Below are positions 31,784 to 41,691 of a DNA stretch of 64,000 bases, in pieces. The stretch lies in assembly GCA_025504975.1 (NCBI GenBank), contig JANUWI010000006.1:992001-1056000 (forward strand), written 5' to 3'. Under the pieces are notes generated by a model. It ran no database searches and was not told the origin of the DNA. It saw nothing but the letters and a program-made list of their open reading frames with translations. This DNA is from Plenodomus lindquistii (taxonomy: Eukaryota > Ascomycota > Dothideomycetes > Pleosporales > Leptosphaeriaceae). The position numbers were made by a program, and so were the translations under genes. The number at the start of each line of letters is the position of its first letter. Positions within the stretch are counted from its first letter, which is position 1.

Positions 31784-33015
31784 TCAGTCGACCTCCGGCA
31801 CAGGTAATCCGTTCACGATCATCATACCCTCTCTTCCTAGGCCCTTCATCGCCTTGACAGCCTCGTCGTGACGCAGCTGCTTCGTCTCGTCATCCGTCAC
31901 GAGGACGAAGTCGTACGTGAGTAGCTTGGACCCCTCTTCAACACCGTATTTCTTTGCTAAAGCTGGTGTTACGGTGCCGAGGCCTACAATCAGAGAATCC
32001 TTGACGCCGAAGACGGCGTCGCTGGTTTCGTAGTCGGAGCCGCGGACGTACAGGGCGCTGTGTTGTGTGTAAGCCATTTCTCCCTGCCTCAGCTCGCTCG
32101 TTACAAGATTGAGAGGTAGTATAGATGTAGGACAACGAAGGAACAGGTGAACATACGTTACCAAAGGATCAAAACCTTCCTTCTCAAACATGAAGTGCAT
32201 GTGACTGGGTCTCCAACAGTGCCTCCCAAGTTTATCCAGCAACTTGCCTACGGGCCCATCGTGCGGAATCGGATACGGTACTGGCACAATCGCTTTGAAC
32301 CAGAACACGCCTTCATCATCGCTCACTAGAATCGCCCGCCCATCGGCGTTGTTACCACGATCCTCATACTGCACATCATACTTGCCGTTGCTGTCTGTTT
32401 CCCAGACGTCGATTTTGGCACCGGAGATCGGGGCACCGCTTGTCGTTTTAATGTTGCAGAGGACGAGGAGGGGCTCACCGGAGGGGTCGGCGGAGATGGC
32501 GCTGCCGGCGGGAAGGGTCTCGGCGTCGTGGGTATGAAAAGGACCGAGTACGGTACCCTCGGTTGAGTGCGGAGGTTTAGGGTGGTCGATGCTGTCGACG
32601 AGGAGCGAGAGGCCGATGATGTCAGAGAGAAGGATGAATTCCTGTGTTGCGATTTAGATCTATGTCTTGAAAATATGCATGTCTCTACTTTCGCTGGTTG
32701 AACATGGGTGCATGCAGATGGCTGGTTGCACCACTTTCGTTCTGAGCGACCATCACTTACCTGTCGCACATCCGTACATATTTGCCCAACCTCTGTCAAG
32801 AACTTGATTCCAGCCATCCACTCATCAAAGCTCAATCGCGTTTCGCGCGCAAAGTCATGCACGTGTGAGACCAATCGTTCCATGACATACTTTAGACGTG
32901 GGTCGCCGCATTGCGAGTTTATGCGGTGCACGTTCTCTGTAATGTTGTCGATCGTGAGGTTCTTGAGCTCGGGGATAGTAGAAGTCGCTTTTGCGGCATT
33001 GGACGTTGAAGCCAT
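31784..33015 (-). CDS. Intradiol ring-cleavage dioxygenase, hydroxyquinol 1,2-dioxygenase type
   Basis: Three exons (33015-32761, 32641-32157, 32057-31784; introns 32642-32760 and 32058-32156), 337 residues. It cleaves catechol or hydroxyquinol between the two hydroxyls using Fe(III), feeding the beta-ketoadipate route. The N-terminal helical dimerisation domain is present (RLKYVMERLVSHVHDFARET, LSFDEWMAGIKFLTEVGQ, EFILLSDIIGLSLLVD), then the catalytic barrel: GTVLGPFHTHDAETL, GEPLLVLCNIKTTSGAPISGAK, GKYDVQYED, VPYPIPHDGPVGKLL (iron Tyr) and HCWRPSHMHFMF (two iron His). The helical domain and absence of a secretion signal separate it from extracellular fungal relatives. It lies 20 kb from the left-hand cluster, with no aromatic genes adjacent. 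Confidence 0.92.
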
Positions 33016-33869
33016 GGTATCAGTCTAAGACCCGACGATGTCCGTGGGCTGCCTTGTAGTGTATTGTAGATGATACACAATGTGAAATCAATCCTGGTAA
33101 TGGCTCACTGAGGGAAACTGGAAGCTGGGGCCGGCACCGGGAACGTAGACAAAGGTGAAGATTTCAAGGTGAGGTCGAGATTATACAGTATAAGCATGTC
33201 GTGTTAGCAACCATGGTCGGAACCATCCCGCGAAGCTCGATAATCCAACCGCGAGGATGTCCGAGGGGCGGATGTTCCGCTGACCACCGCACTCAGCTCA
33301 TAGGCTCAAGCGATACAAAGAACGGGGATCGGAGCCGACTAGGACTTCGCAAGTGGAACATAGAGTCGGTACCTGAATGCGGGGCAGCTGTTAGCTCAAT
33401 AGTGGGCGGCGAGCTTACAAAGAGCTTACACGTTTCTCAGCAACGTCAAACCTCAAGTCGCAGGAAGCAGAGTTCAGCGTATTGAACAACCCTGTTGCAA
33501 TTCAGCACTTGTTGTGCGCATCCTCAAATGCAGTCAGCCTGAACCGGTCGCGTCACAGAATGCAGGTCCACAGCAATTTTTGCATGCACAAGGAATAACA
33601 CGGCTTCAAATAACTTGTTCCGTATTGCCATAAAATGAGACTGCGGGTATACCATGCACTCCCATACCGCTTGCGACTACTAAAATCCCTAGAACGACGG
33701 AAAGAAGCGAACCAGCTCAGAATGAGACACAATACGGCAGGGAAGGAGAAGAGATTGGCTAGTGCTGTGGAAAAGCATCTACGAAAGGTGGCAGACTCTG
33801 AATCGTAATTCCAAGCGGAAGGGGTTGTGATCTGCGAGTGCTGAAGGCAGGCAACACCTTAGACACCGA
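33016..33869. other. Intergenic region
   Basis: 854 bp between minus-strand genes; holds the dioxygenase promoter. The frame 33201-33485 has no domain content. Nothing else seen. Confidence 0.5.
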
Positions 33870-34388
33870 TTAAGCTGCAGCGTTCTTCGGGTTCTCCTTT
33901 GAAGCTTTCCACTGTTCAAGGTCAGTACGCATTGTCCAATGTCTGGCTGTCTGCCCTTGCCATCACAGAATGATGGTGATCTTACATCTTTGCCAAGTTC
34001 CTTTTGCTGTCTAAAGCATCATGTCAGCAACACCCTCTAATTGCTATGTCAAGGGGAAAAGACTCACTCCTTGAAATCGAGCTTGGAGTACTTGGACCGG
34101 TTCTCCTTGACTGTCGTGGATGTTTAGCGTAATCCAATTGATGGCGATGCCGAATGTGCAGATTGCGACAGATTGCGACAGAGCGCGTCAAAAGCGTGAA
34201 AAGAACGCGTCAAATAACGTGTCGATCGTGCAGCAGGACTTTCAAAACTCACAGTAGGCTTGCATCTTGATCATGGCTGTCTTGGCGTTGTTGTTCTTGC
34301 CGCTGCCCTTGGGACGACCGGCTGACTTCTTTACGCCAGTAGTGCTGGCCGCCTTGGGAGTCGCAGTCTTGGTGGTGGTAGCGGCCAT
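33870..34388 (-). CDS. Small AT-hook/HMG-like nuclear protein
   Basis: Four exons (34388-34253, 34110-34068, 34010-33986, 33911-33870), 81 residues; introns 34111-34252, 34011-34067 and 33912-33985, including a 25-nt exon. The chain begins MAATTTKTATPKAASTTG, then an AT-hook-like core KKSAGRPKGSGK (~20-31), then AMIKMQAYFKENRSKYSKL and DFKEQQKELGKDWKASKENP, resembling the second half of an HMG box (Y-F-K-E-N ... L-G-K-x-W-K). Such small basic proteins usually bind DNA or chromatin. It is too short for any ORF scan because every exon after the first is under 45 nt. Splice phases agree and the result is compact and basic. Function beyond probable DNA binding is inference. Confidence 0.72.
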
Positions 34389-35113
34389 TGTGAATTTAGG
34401 GAGAATCAGCACAGAAGGTGCGATGACGGTGTGATGAATTTGATGATTCTGGAGAAAGTAACGTGTTGGAAGATGTTGTTGGTGTGATGGTGAGGGACAC
34501 GCGTTAATATGAGAGTTTATTGACATGCGAAAGTCGCGTCCCATATTGCGCTAGCCTGATTTGGTCAACCATAGTACTTTACCAATCCGGCAGGCGGCCC
34601 TGAGGGTGTACTCTATACGGTGTAACGCGGGCCAGCATTGGATGTAATTGGTAGCTGCTCTATCTGAAACCCTTCACCTGAGACTGTCTATTGGAATGGC
34701 CATGGTCGCATCGACGAGTGAGAGACCTCTGAGCAGTCACCGCAATGACGACTGCTATTCTCTTCAACGTGTCGCCATGTACGTAGCGTTGGCCGGTGAG
34801 AGATGCATGCGCACCGCTACCGCATGTATCGACTTCGCTTCTGCGTAGTAGGTGGATATGTTTTACAGGATTGGCGTCGCAGCGTCGCATGCGCTATATC
34901 CAGTGAGCGATACTCACAATACACGACGCCGTCTTAGCAGCACAGGTGTTATGGAGGAGGAATTTTGATCCAATGTAGTCTCGATGCACTGCACGCACCG
35001 AGCAGGTTGACGCACTCAATACACTTCTAACGCGACGCGAATCCCGCGCTAGACAAGAGTAGAACGAGCTTGGTATGGATGCCTAAACAGTGTGATTGTA
35101 TGTATGTTCCAAT
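34389..35113. other. Intergenic region
   Basis: 725 bp, no supported gene. Short complementary frames at 34648-34890 mirror each other and have no signature. Confidence 0.5.
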
Positions 35114-35532
35114 TCACGATGCAGACGAGCTATCGTCCTGCTGTTCGACCAAGTGTCGATAGCGAGCGTCTTGCGCATCATCCTTAGCACCGCCTCCCGT
35201 ACTCAGTACAGGTCGATCGCGTCGCGCAAGGCTGAACTTTCGACGGTTCCCACTGGGTCGTTCCGTGAGGCTTGGAGCACGCGGTCGTGCCTTGCCGCGA
35301 GCGCGTCCACCAACGATGGGTATCTCATAAGACATGGCGCGGAGGATGTACAGGACGAGGTCGTAGAGGAGCAGGGCAATCCACGGGCCGATAATGGCAA
35401 CGGCTATGATGAGCTAGGAACCGCATGAGCGGCGATACTGGGCAGTCGACATGCATCACCACTTACAAAAAGTCGTGCGATCCATGTCTCCACCATGGCG
35501 AAGCTCGCGGGGAGAATGGACAAGTAGCCCAT
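35114..35532 (-). CDS. Small membrane protein with basic tail (hypothetical)
   Basis: Two exons (35532-35467, 35413-35114; intron 35414-35466, donor GTAAGT), 121 residues. A short N-terminal segment (MGYLSILPASFAMVETWIARLF) is followed by a long hydrophobic span, LIIAVAIIGPWIALLLYDLV (~23-45), formed right after the splice junction. The remainder is cytosol-like: GGRARGKARPRAPSLTERP, basic, then Asp/Ser-rich (EQQDDSSSAS). This is a type of single- or two-pass membrane protein with a disordered tail; family not recognised. The clean splice and the membrane span restored across it are the main support. Confidence 0.6.
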
Positions 35533-36389
35533 GGCCAAGTCTGAGGGGGCGTGTGGCGCGTTGGGAATAGTCAAAGGTGGCGTCAGAGTGCTATGAATGT
35601 GCGCGGCCTGGACAATGCAGCGAGGGGCGTCTCACATGGACAATGTGCTGTGGTGTGGCTGCAATGCAATTGTTGAGGGCCTGGTGGAGAGACTCCCAAA
35701 GCCGTCATGGTGGCGCCTTCCGCTCTTCCGCTGTGGGCCTCCTGTGGCTGAGGCGCGACATTCTGCCAGACTGCCGCCCACTCCAGTCTACCGCAACTCT
35801 CCTCAACATCGCCCTGCACCTGACCAGACATCGCCGGCGAGGCTGAACAATGCCGCCCACCAGTCATTACGTGGCAAATCCCCCAAGCCTTGTCAGCCTA
35901 ACAAGCAGGCAACCGCAATGATGCATGACCTGATGGCAGCCTCAGCAGCCAGAGGCATTACCCCGCCACTGTGACACCCCTCTGTCAACCAAACGTCAAG
36001 AAGAGCGAGAGTCGACTATCAATTTATAGCAGCTCTGTCCATAGACAGCTCGTCCTGTGACTTAGGACTGTACCTCGAAACAGCCCCAAAGGTCGAATGC
36101 TTAGCTGCATCCCCGCAACTGCAGCCTAAATCACACCCTCAGCCTCTCGAGCCTTAGCTGACCAAACTTCCGACATCTTCTTTATTGCGTTCTAAACTAT
36201 CTTCACTTCCCTCAACGTGTGCGTAACTCTCTTCGATTAATCAACCCAGAAAACTACCAGCGCCTTCTCGTCGTGACCAGCCTGAACTCAGTGAGCACCT
36301 GCGCACGTCTCAGGTCAGCTCGAAGCTCATCGAGCAACCTGGCACCTCAGGTCGGGCTGACAGCTTTCTGGGAACCTCTTTCATCCACC
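35533..36389. other. Divergent intergenic region
   Basis: 857 bp between divergent starts. Both strands carry ATG-poor open frames (35577-35974) that look compositional. The frame of the next gene is open from 36219, but the first ATG with good context is at 36390. Confidence 0.5.
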
Positions 36390-37515
36390 ATGGATAGCCT
36401 CGACTTCATTCACGACAGTGTTTCTGATCTGAGCAATGCTACGTTGAAAGTTGTCCTGCCGGATGGTCAGGTCTGTCACATCTCAGACAACATCAACCCC
36501 TACAGGCTCATCGACAACTGTCCCCTGTTATTCCATGCCTTTGAAATCGGACATCGGAGTCACCTCCAGGCTAGCATTGACGCACCCTCCAAATCGGCTG
36601 CTATCGCGCTGCTGCGATATTGCTACACTGGAAGTTACCTAAATCCCTGTGTCAACGATGAACATGTCACGCTTCTTCTTCATGTTCATCTATATAAGAC
36701 AGCTGTCGAATTCGACCTTCCGGAGCTACAACTTCAGGCCCACGGTAGCTTCACATGTCATATGGAAGCAGCTGCGTGCCTTCGAGAGCCTCCCCCAGAC
36801 TTGCTCGACACCATTCGCTTCCTCTACCAGTATTTCGCGGACGAGCAATCTCGTCATCAACACGGTCTGGTCGCGACTCTGCGGAACTATTGCATCTCGA
36901 CGTATGCGTACCACAAACTCGGTGACAACGAAGAGTTCCTCGAGCTAGTGGCTGAGTTACCTGCATTTGGGCGGGACCTATGTCGCACAAACTTCGAGCG
37001 AGACTTTGAGGATGAATGTAGGTCACCCACGCGTACTCACTAGAATATACTGACGGAGTACAGGCGCAAGCGCAATCATTTGTCTACCTCCAAATCACAC
37101 AAGCGCTTCTCAAAACGGTGTTGCAAACACGCCTGCCTCGCGAGCCCTGCCAGATCAAGAGCTCTACGACGCTTCACCGACCCAAGAAATAGTCTCTGTA
37201 ACCGATGAGTACAACAACACATTCGAAAAGCTAGCAGGAAATTGCCACCAGAACGATACAGTGGACGCTTCTGTGGCGACTTTGGTACATCGGCCCCGTG
37301 TTACCTTCTCGCTCGGCCCACCATCATCAGATCACGATCTCTCAAGCGACGAAGATGGGTTTACAGTGGTGCATCGACCAAAGGCGGTACCGCATCATGG
37401 CGCGCACGATGAGTCAATGTCGAGTCCCGAGCTGGTCCCATCGGTACCACTTAATGTTCTCGCAGCCACAGGTGGCGACTACCCCAGCGACGACGAAGAA
37501 TGGACAATGTGGTAA
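36390..37515 (+). CDS. BTB/POZ-like domain protein
   Basis: Two exons (36390-37017, 37064-37515; intron 37018-37063), 359 residues. The N-terminal region fits a BTB fold: NATLKVVLPDGQVCHISDN, NCPLLFHAFEIGHRSHLQ, SAAIALLRYCYTGSYL (core, ~70-86), LLLHVHLYKTAVEFDLPELQLQAH (~95-120), then a helical BACK-like part to ~210. Exon 2 codes a disordered acidic tail (SDHDLSSDEDGFTVVHRPK, GGDYPSDDEEWTMW). The length and the ...DEEWTMW acidic-aromatic ending are typical of fungal BTB orphans. It is a more distant relative of the pair at 21-25 kb; its intron position differs. Confidence 0.75.
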
Positions 37516-37781
37516 GAAAGGTGTAGTATATCATTATACCTACGATAACAACACATGGAAAATGTCGCGATCTTTATACCCACTTTCGAAAACTTCCACG
37601 TGTCCCTACTTATATTTGTACATCTTGTCCTGCACATTACACACGCGGCATTCATTCATAAACGACCGAAAATATTACACACCACGCTAATGCACAAGAT
37701 TGATCTTCCAGCACTTACGCGCTTAATAAAAAGGACCCCTCCCCCAAAACTACAAAACACATACACACATTCGCTACCCAA

Positions 37782-38486
37782 ATGCACCTACCACGCAGAC
37801 ATCCCGCGGCACGGCCCACACCCGTCCACCTCGACGACCCCCCAACACCCTCCGACCGTCTAACCGTACACCACCCCACACCAAAAAGTCTCTACAACTT
37901 CCCCACGTCGCCACCACAAACACAACAACACCACGATACCCAGGAAGCCCCAGCACCCCAACAACTCCCCCTTCCCCCTCCCCCACAACCACAACCACAA
38001 CAACAACCACAACAACAACCACAACAACAACCACAACAACAACCACAACAACAACCACAACAACAACCACAACAACAACCACAATCACAACCACAACACC
38101 CCATCCCCCTCCCCCTCCCCACACCACACAAACCCCCAAATCGTCCAAACGCAAAAAAAGCACTTGAAAAACATACCACCTCCTCCCCCTGCCCCTCCTG
38201 CCACCAACCCCGCTCCCCACACGACTTCCCCAAAGCACCACCAACACCGCGCTGCAAACACAGCGTACGCATGTGCAAGTACTGCACGTACGACGCAATA
38301 TGCAAAGTCGCTACGGACGTGGGGAGTAGTGTGTGGGTGGGCATTGGACTGCGGTGCTTTGAGGTTGGGTGTGGGGAGATTATGGGGATGGAGGATGTGG
38401 AGAGGGGGGTTGTTGGTGTTGGTGTTGCTGGGGAGGTGGTGGTAAGGGGTTGGGTAATTTTGGCACGGGATGGGAAGGACTTGTAG
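37782..38486 (+). CDS. RING/IBR-like zinc protein with PQQQ repeat
   Basis: An intronless 234-residue ORF. The N-terminal 125 residues are Pro/Gln/His-rich and include seven PQQQ units from a minisatellite. The C-terminal half carries a RING-like pattern: SPCPSCHQPRSPHDFP, PRCKHSVRMCKYCTYDAICK, then WVGIGLRCFEVGCGEIM and MEDVERG, a C-x2-C ... C-x-H-x4-C-x2-C ... C-x4-C order resembling the first RING of fungal RBR-type ligases. The second RING and the IBR are absent, so it would be a partial domain. Base composition switches sharply from C-rich to G-rich near 38300. Ligase activity is a guess from the pattern. Confidence 0.55.
   Translation: MHLPRRHPAARPTPVHLDDPPTPSDRLTVHHPTPKSLYNFPTSPPQTQQHHDTQEAPAPQQLPLPPPPQPQPQQQPQQQPQQQPQQQPQQQPQQQPQQQPQSQPQHPIPLPLPTPHKPPNRPNAKKALEKHTTSSPCPSCHQPRSPHDFPKAPPTPRCKHSVRMCKYCTYDAICKVATDVGSSVWVGIGLRCFEVGCGEIMGMEDVERGVVGVGVAGEVVVRGWVILARDGKDL
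37984..38097. repeat. 12-bp minisatellite CCACAACAACAA
   Basis: Seven head-to-tail copies of a 12-bp unit, with degenerate flanking units, encoding PQQQ in the plus-strand ORF. The opposite strand reads as Leu/Trp or Val runs and is an artefact. Confidence 0.9.
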
Positions 38487-38784
38487 GTTTTGTGACTAAG
38501 ACTCTTTAGGGGTGGTATTTTGTGGTTTTGTATGTTCGGGGGGTGATGTGAGGGCTTGTTGTTTGTTGGGCTAGGAGAGGGTGTGGGTGCCCTGCGGTGA
38601 TATATGGGATTTTGCGATGTGTTGGGATATACAGCGGGGTATGTCAAAGTATGGTATCAAGGCTCGCTAGGAGCGCGGTTTATTGCTAACTATCTCCTCG
38701 CATCCAAATATCAACGCGGAATTCAATGTACACATACTAGACTTCGTTACAGGGTGGACTGGTGCATACTAATTTCCATCGCAT

Positions 38785-40372
38785 CTAAGCGCGGAAAGAT
38801 GTAGCAGTTCTCTTCTTCATGCCGACCATGCGGGCTTCGTGGGCAGCGGCAGCCTCCTGCTCGGCTCCAGCGCCGCCGTTTCCACCGCCGAGAAGGTTGT
38901 TGACCAGATCAAGGAGACCTCCAACGCCGCCAGCGCCCTGGCCAGCCTGCTTACCCTTGCCCTTTGCTTGTTCGTCCTCTGCTTGCTGCTCCTGTTCCTG
39001 GTCTGCTGCAGCTTGCTCTGCAGCGGCGGGGTCCAGAAGCTGGAGCTCGGGAACGGTTTCGTTGGCTGCACCAGCTCCGGCAGTGACATTGGCGGCGGCC
39101 GCGTCTTCAGCAGCTGCGCCCTCGGTGGCATTGGCAGCAGCACCTTCGTCGATCATGGCGGCAGCGTCGTGGGCAGCTTGTTGGTCAGCCTCCTGCTGAG
39201 CAGCCTCCTGGTCAGCCTGTTGCTCGAGCTCAGCCTGTGCTTGTTCTGCAGCTGGATCAGCGGCAGCTGCGTGTTCTGCAGCGGCCTGGTCTGCAGCGGC
39301 CTGGTCTGCAGCGGCTTGTTCAGCAGCGTCAGCGTCGGCAGGATCCGCAGCAGCCGCATGGTCTGCAGCAGCCTCCTGTTCTTCAGCAGCAGCGTCAGCA
39401 GCGTCAGGGTCCGCAGCAGCCGCATGTTCTGCAGCAGCTTGCTCAGCAGCTTTCTGTTCCTCAGCAGCAGCATCCGCGGCGGCAGCGTGTTCAGCAGCAG
39501 CTTGCTCAGCAGCGGCCTGATCTGCAGCGACTTGTTCTTCAGCAGCAGCAGCAGCGTGGTCTGCGGCAGCCTGCTCAGCAGCCGCATCAGCAGCGGCTGG
39601 GTCCGCAGCAGCCGCATGTTCAGCAGCGGCTGGGTCCGCAGCAGCCGCGTGTTCAGCAGCGGCCTGGTCTGCAGCGGCTTGTTCAGCAGCGTCAGCGGCG
39701 GCAGGATCCGCAGCAGCCGCATGTTCTGCAGCAGCCTCCTGTTCCTCAGCAGCGGCAGCGTCAGCGTCAGCCGCCGCGGGGTCCGCAGCAGCTGCGTGTT
39801 CTGCGGCGGCCTGTTCAGCAGCTTCAACTTTTGTTAGCTACCGACTTAATCTTTGGTCTGAGCAGACTTACCCTTTGCGTCCGCAGCGGCCTGGTCTGCA
39901 GCTGGGTCTGCGGCAGCTCCGTGTTCTGCGGCAGCCTGTTCAGCAGCTTTGACGTTTGTTAGCTATTAGCTTAAGCTTCAGTCTGAGCAGACTTACCCTC
40001 CGCATCCGCAGCGGCCTGGTCCGCAGCTGGGTCAGCGGCAGCAGCATCAGCTTTGGCATTCTTGCCCTTGCCCTTGCCCTTGCCTTGAGCATCTGCGGCA
40101 GCTTCATCTGCGGCAGCGGCATCTTGTGCGGCCGCGGCCTCGGCGTTCTCCCGGCCCTGTCCACCGCGTGCAGCAAGGAGCGCACCACGGAGCTTGAGAG
40201 ACCTCTTGCTGAAGTTCTGAACAGGGGCCTCGCGGCGACCAAAGTTGGTAGCAGGAATCACAACATTTTCGGTGCCAGCAGCAACGACAGGTCCAGTGCC
40301 AACAAAGGGAGCTGGAGCTGCGACCACAAAGGTGGCAGAAATGAGTGTGAGGAGGGTGTACGAGTACTTCAT
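38785..40372 (-). CDS. Secreted alanine-rich repeat protein
   Basis: Three exons (40372-39997, 39946-39872, 39821-38785; introns 39947-39996 and 39822-39871, 50 nt each), 495 residues. A signal peptide (MKYSYTLLTLISATFVVAAP) is followed by a pro-like region with dibasic sites (NFGRREAPV, NFSKRSLKLRG) that Kex2 could cut. Then come Lys/Gly (GKGKGKGKN) and ~300 residues of Ala-rich units such as AAAEHAAAADPAA, AAEEQEAAADHAA and AAEQAAADQ, predicted to be long alpha-helix with regularly spaced Glu/Gln/His/Asp. The C-terminus has GKGKQAGQGAGG, LLDLVNNLLGGG and a basic end. The two introns are near-identical and the 25-residue exon 2 repeats flanking sequence, so an exon-intron unit was duplicated. 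Likely extracellular or cell-wall; no catalytic motif. No known family recognised. Confidence 0.8.
39180..39946. repeat. Alanine-codon repeat array, GCT/GCA/GCC-rich
   Basis: Degenerate tandem repetition of 12-39 bp units encoding A-A-(A/E)-E-(H/Q)-A-A-A-A-D-P-type motifs on the minus strand. The plus strand is open too and reads Ser/Leu-rich or Gln-rich; those readings are mirrors. Confidence 0.8.
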
Positions 40373-40677
40373 GATGAAGATGTTGAGTTCGTTTTCGAAG
40401 GAATGAAACGAGATGTGTCGAAACGATGAAATGAGCACAGCTCTATAATAAGAATTGAAGATTAGTGAAGAAGTGCCCTGCACGGAAGAGAATGAATTGA
40501 AATGTTGAAGTTGGGCGTGGTATTCCATCCATCATGCGGATGGGTCTTATATATGCATTAACTCATAGACACTGCGGAGCATTGTTACCAAGGCTAAGCG
40601 CAGGACGTCTATGTCCGCTTGTTGGGAGAAGCGTTTTGTTGATCCCGTACATGTCGAACATGCGCTGTAGGAGGATG

Positions 40678-41316
40678 CTATGAGGCGGCCAGGCTCGAAG
40701 GAGGAGAAGAAGGCAACCCCACATTTCTCCTACAGGAACCAGAAGCATCGTCTGGTTTGACAGCCGTCTGCCATGCATCGGCGTTGATGTCTTGGCTAGA
40801 AACGGTCGAATCAAACGCATGAAGTAGTGGGCTCGCTTGTGAGAGAGTGGATTGACACAAGCTTGATGCTTGTCGACCAATGGGAAGGGACGATGCTTGG
40901 CCACAAGTCGAACGTGTGTCGTTTGAGAGCTCGTTGCAGGTGGAGCTGGGGGCAGAGGAGGATGGCCCTAAACGCATAAGTTTGGTGCCCCAGGCTAGGT
41001 CAGGTATACATGGGGGTGACGCTTGTCCAGTTTCAGGTACTGAAGGCAGAAGCCTCACAAGAGAGGTTGGTTGCACTTGGGACCAGGCCTGCACTGGAAG
41101 TGCTATGAATATCAGGTGTGCACAACAGTCGAGCTCAGGCGTGTCGCGGTTTCATGGCGCAACAGTAGACGGATGCCATGTGTCCGAGGCAGAGATGACG
41201 TGGATGAGTCCTTACACTGGCTCGACAGTCGACATGTGGGCAGTGTAGCCGCGGAATCTGTCATGCATGATGCACGCCGTAGGGCTGTGGGAGAGATGAT
41301 GCAAGACCTTGTCCAT
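40678..41316 (-). CDS. Low-confidence Ser-rich hypothetical protein
   Basis: A possible two-exon gene. MDKVLHHLSHSPTACIMHD from ATG 41316 runs to about 41215, then an intron of roughly 125 nt joins the frame that starts AWSQVQPTSLVRLLPS and ends at 40678. The second part is rich in Ser, Pro and Gln with several Cys (CGQASSLPIGRQASSLCQS), no domain. Signal for a real gene is weak: donor quality is modest and composition is neutral. Its 5' side faces the divergent ETF-QO gene. Confidence 0.25.
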
Positions 41317-41691
41317 AGGCGAGGCTGTTGGTAAGTTTGGAAGCGACATTGAAGCCGGTGGATGTCCTGTTGGATGGATGGGTCAGACTGCAAGTCTGGC
41401 AACAAAGGTGAAGGGAGGAGGGAGGCTCTGCAGCCAATGAGCGGGCCGGCATTTCCGAACCGCGTTTACCCTCTTGCCTCGGTTGGGACTTTTGGCATCG
41501 TCATGTCTGCACCCGGCACAGCAACGGGCCTCTGAGAAGCCTCGCCTCTGCGGTAGTTTGTGTAGCTAATTGAGCTTGGCTGCTTATATTGCTACACTGC
41601 TAAAGTGCGCGATTGAAGAAACACGTTGGACATTGCGACAAACCATTGCTGATCCGGCGCCTTCAATCTTTTCCATCTCGGTCGCCCCCAC
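41317..41691. other. Upstream region of ETF-QO
   Basis: 375 bp before the ETF-QO start; probably its promoter. No supported ORF. Confidence 0.5.

Noticed and set aside
37774..38298. Minus-strand Val/Trp/Leu-run frames opposite the PQQQ repeat
   Set aside because: Artefact of the 12-bp repeat; the plus strand has the ATG and zinc-binding residues.
39237..39962. Long plus-strand Gln/Leu- and Ser/Leu-rich frames across the alanine repeat
   Set aside because: They are mirror readings of the alanine-codon repeat; only the minus-strand chain has a signal peptide, ATG and consistent splice sites.
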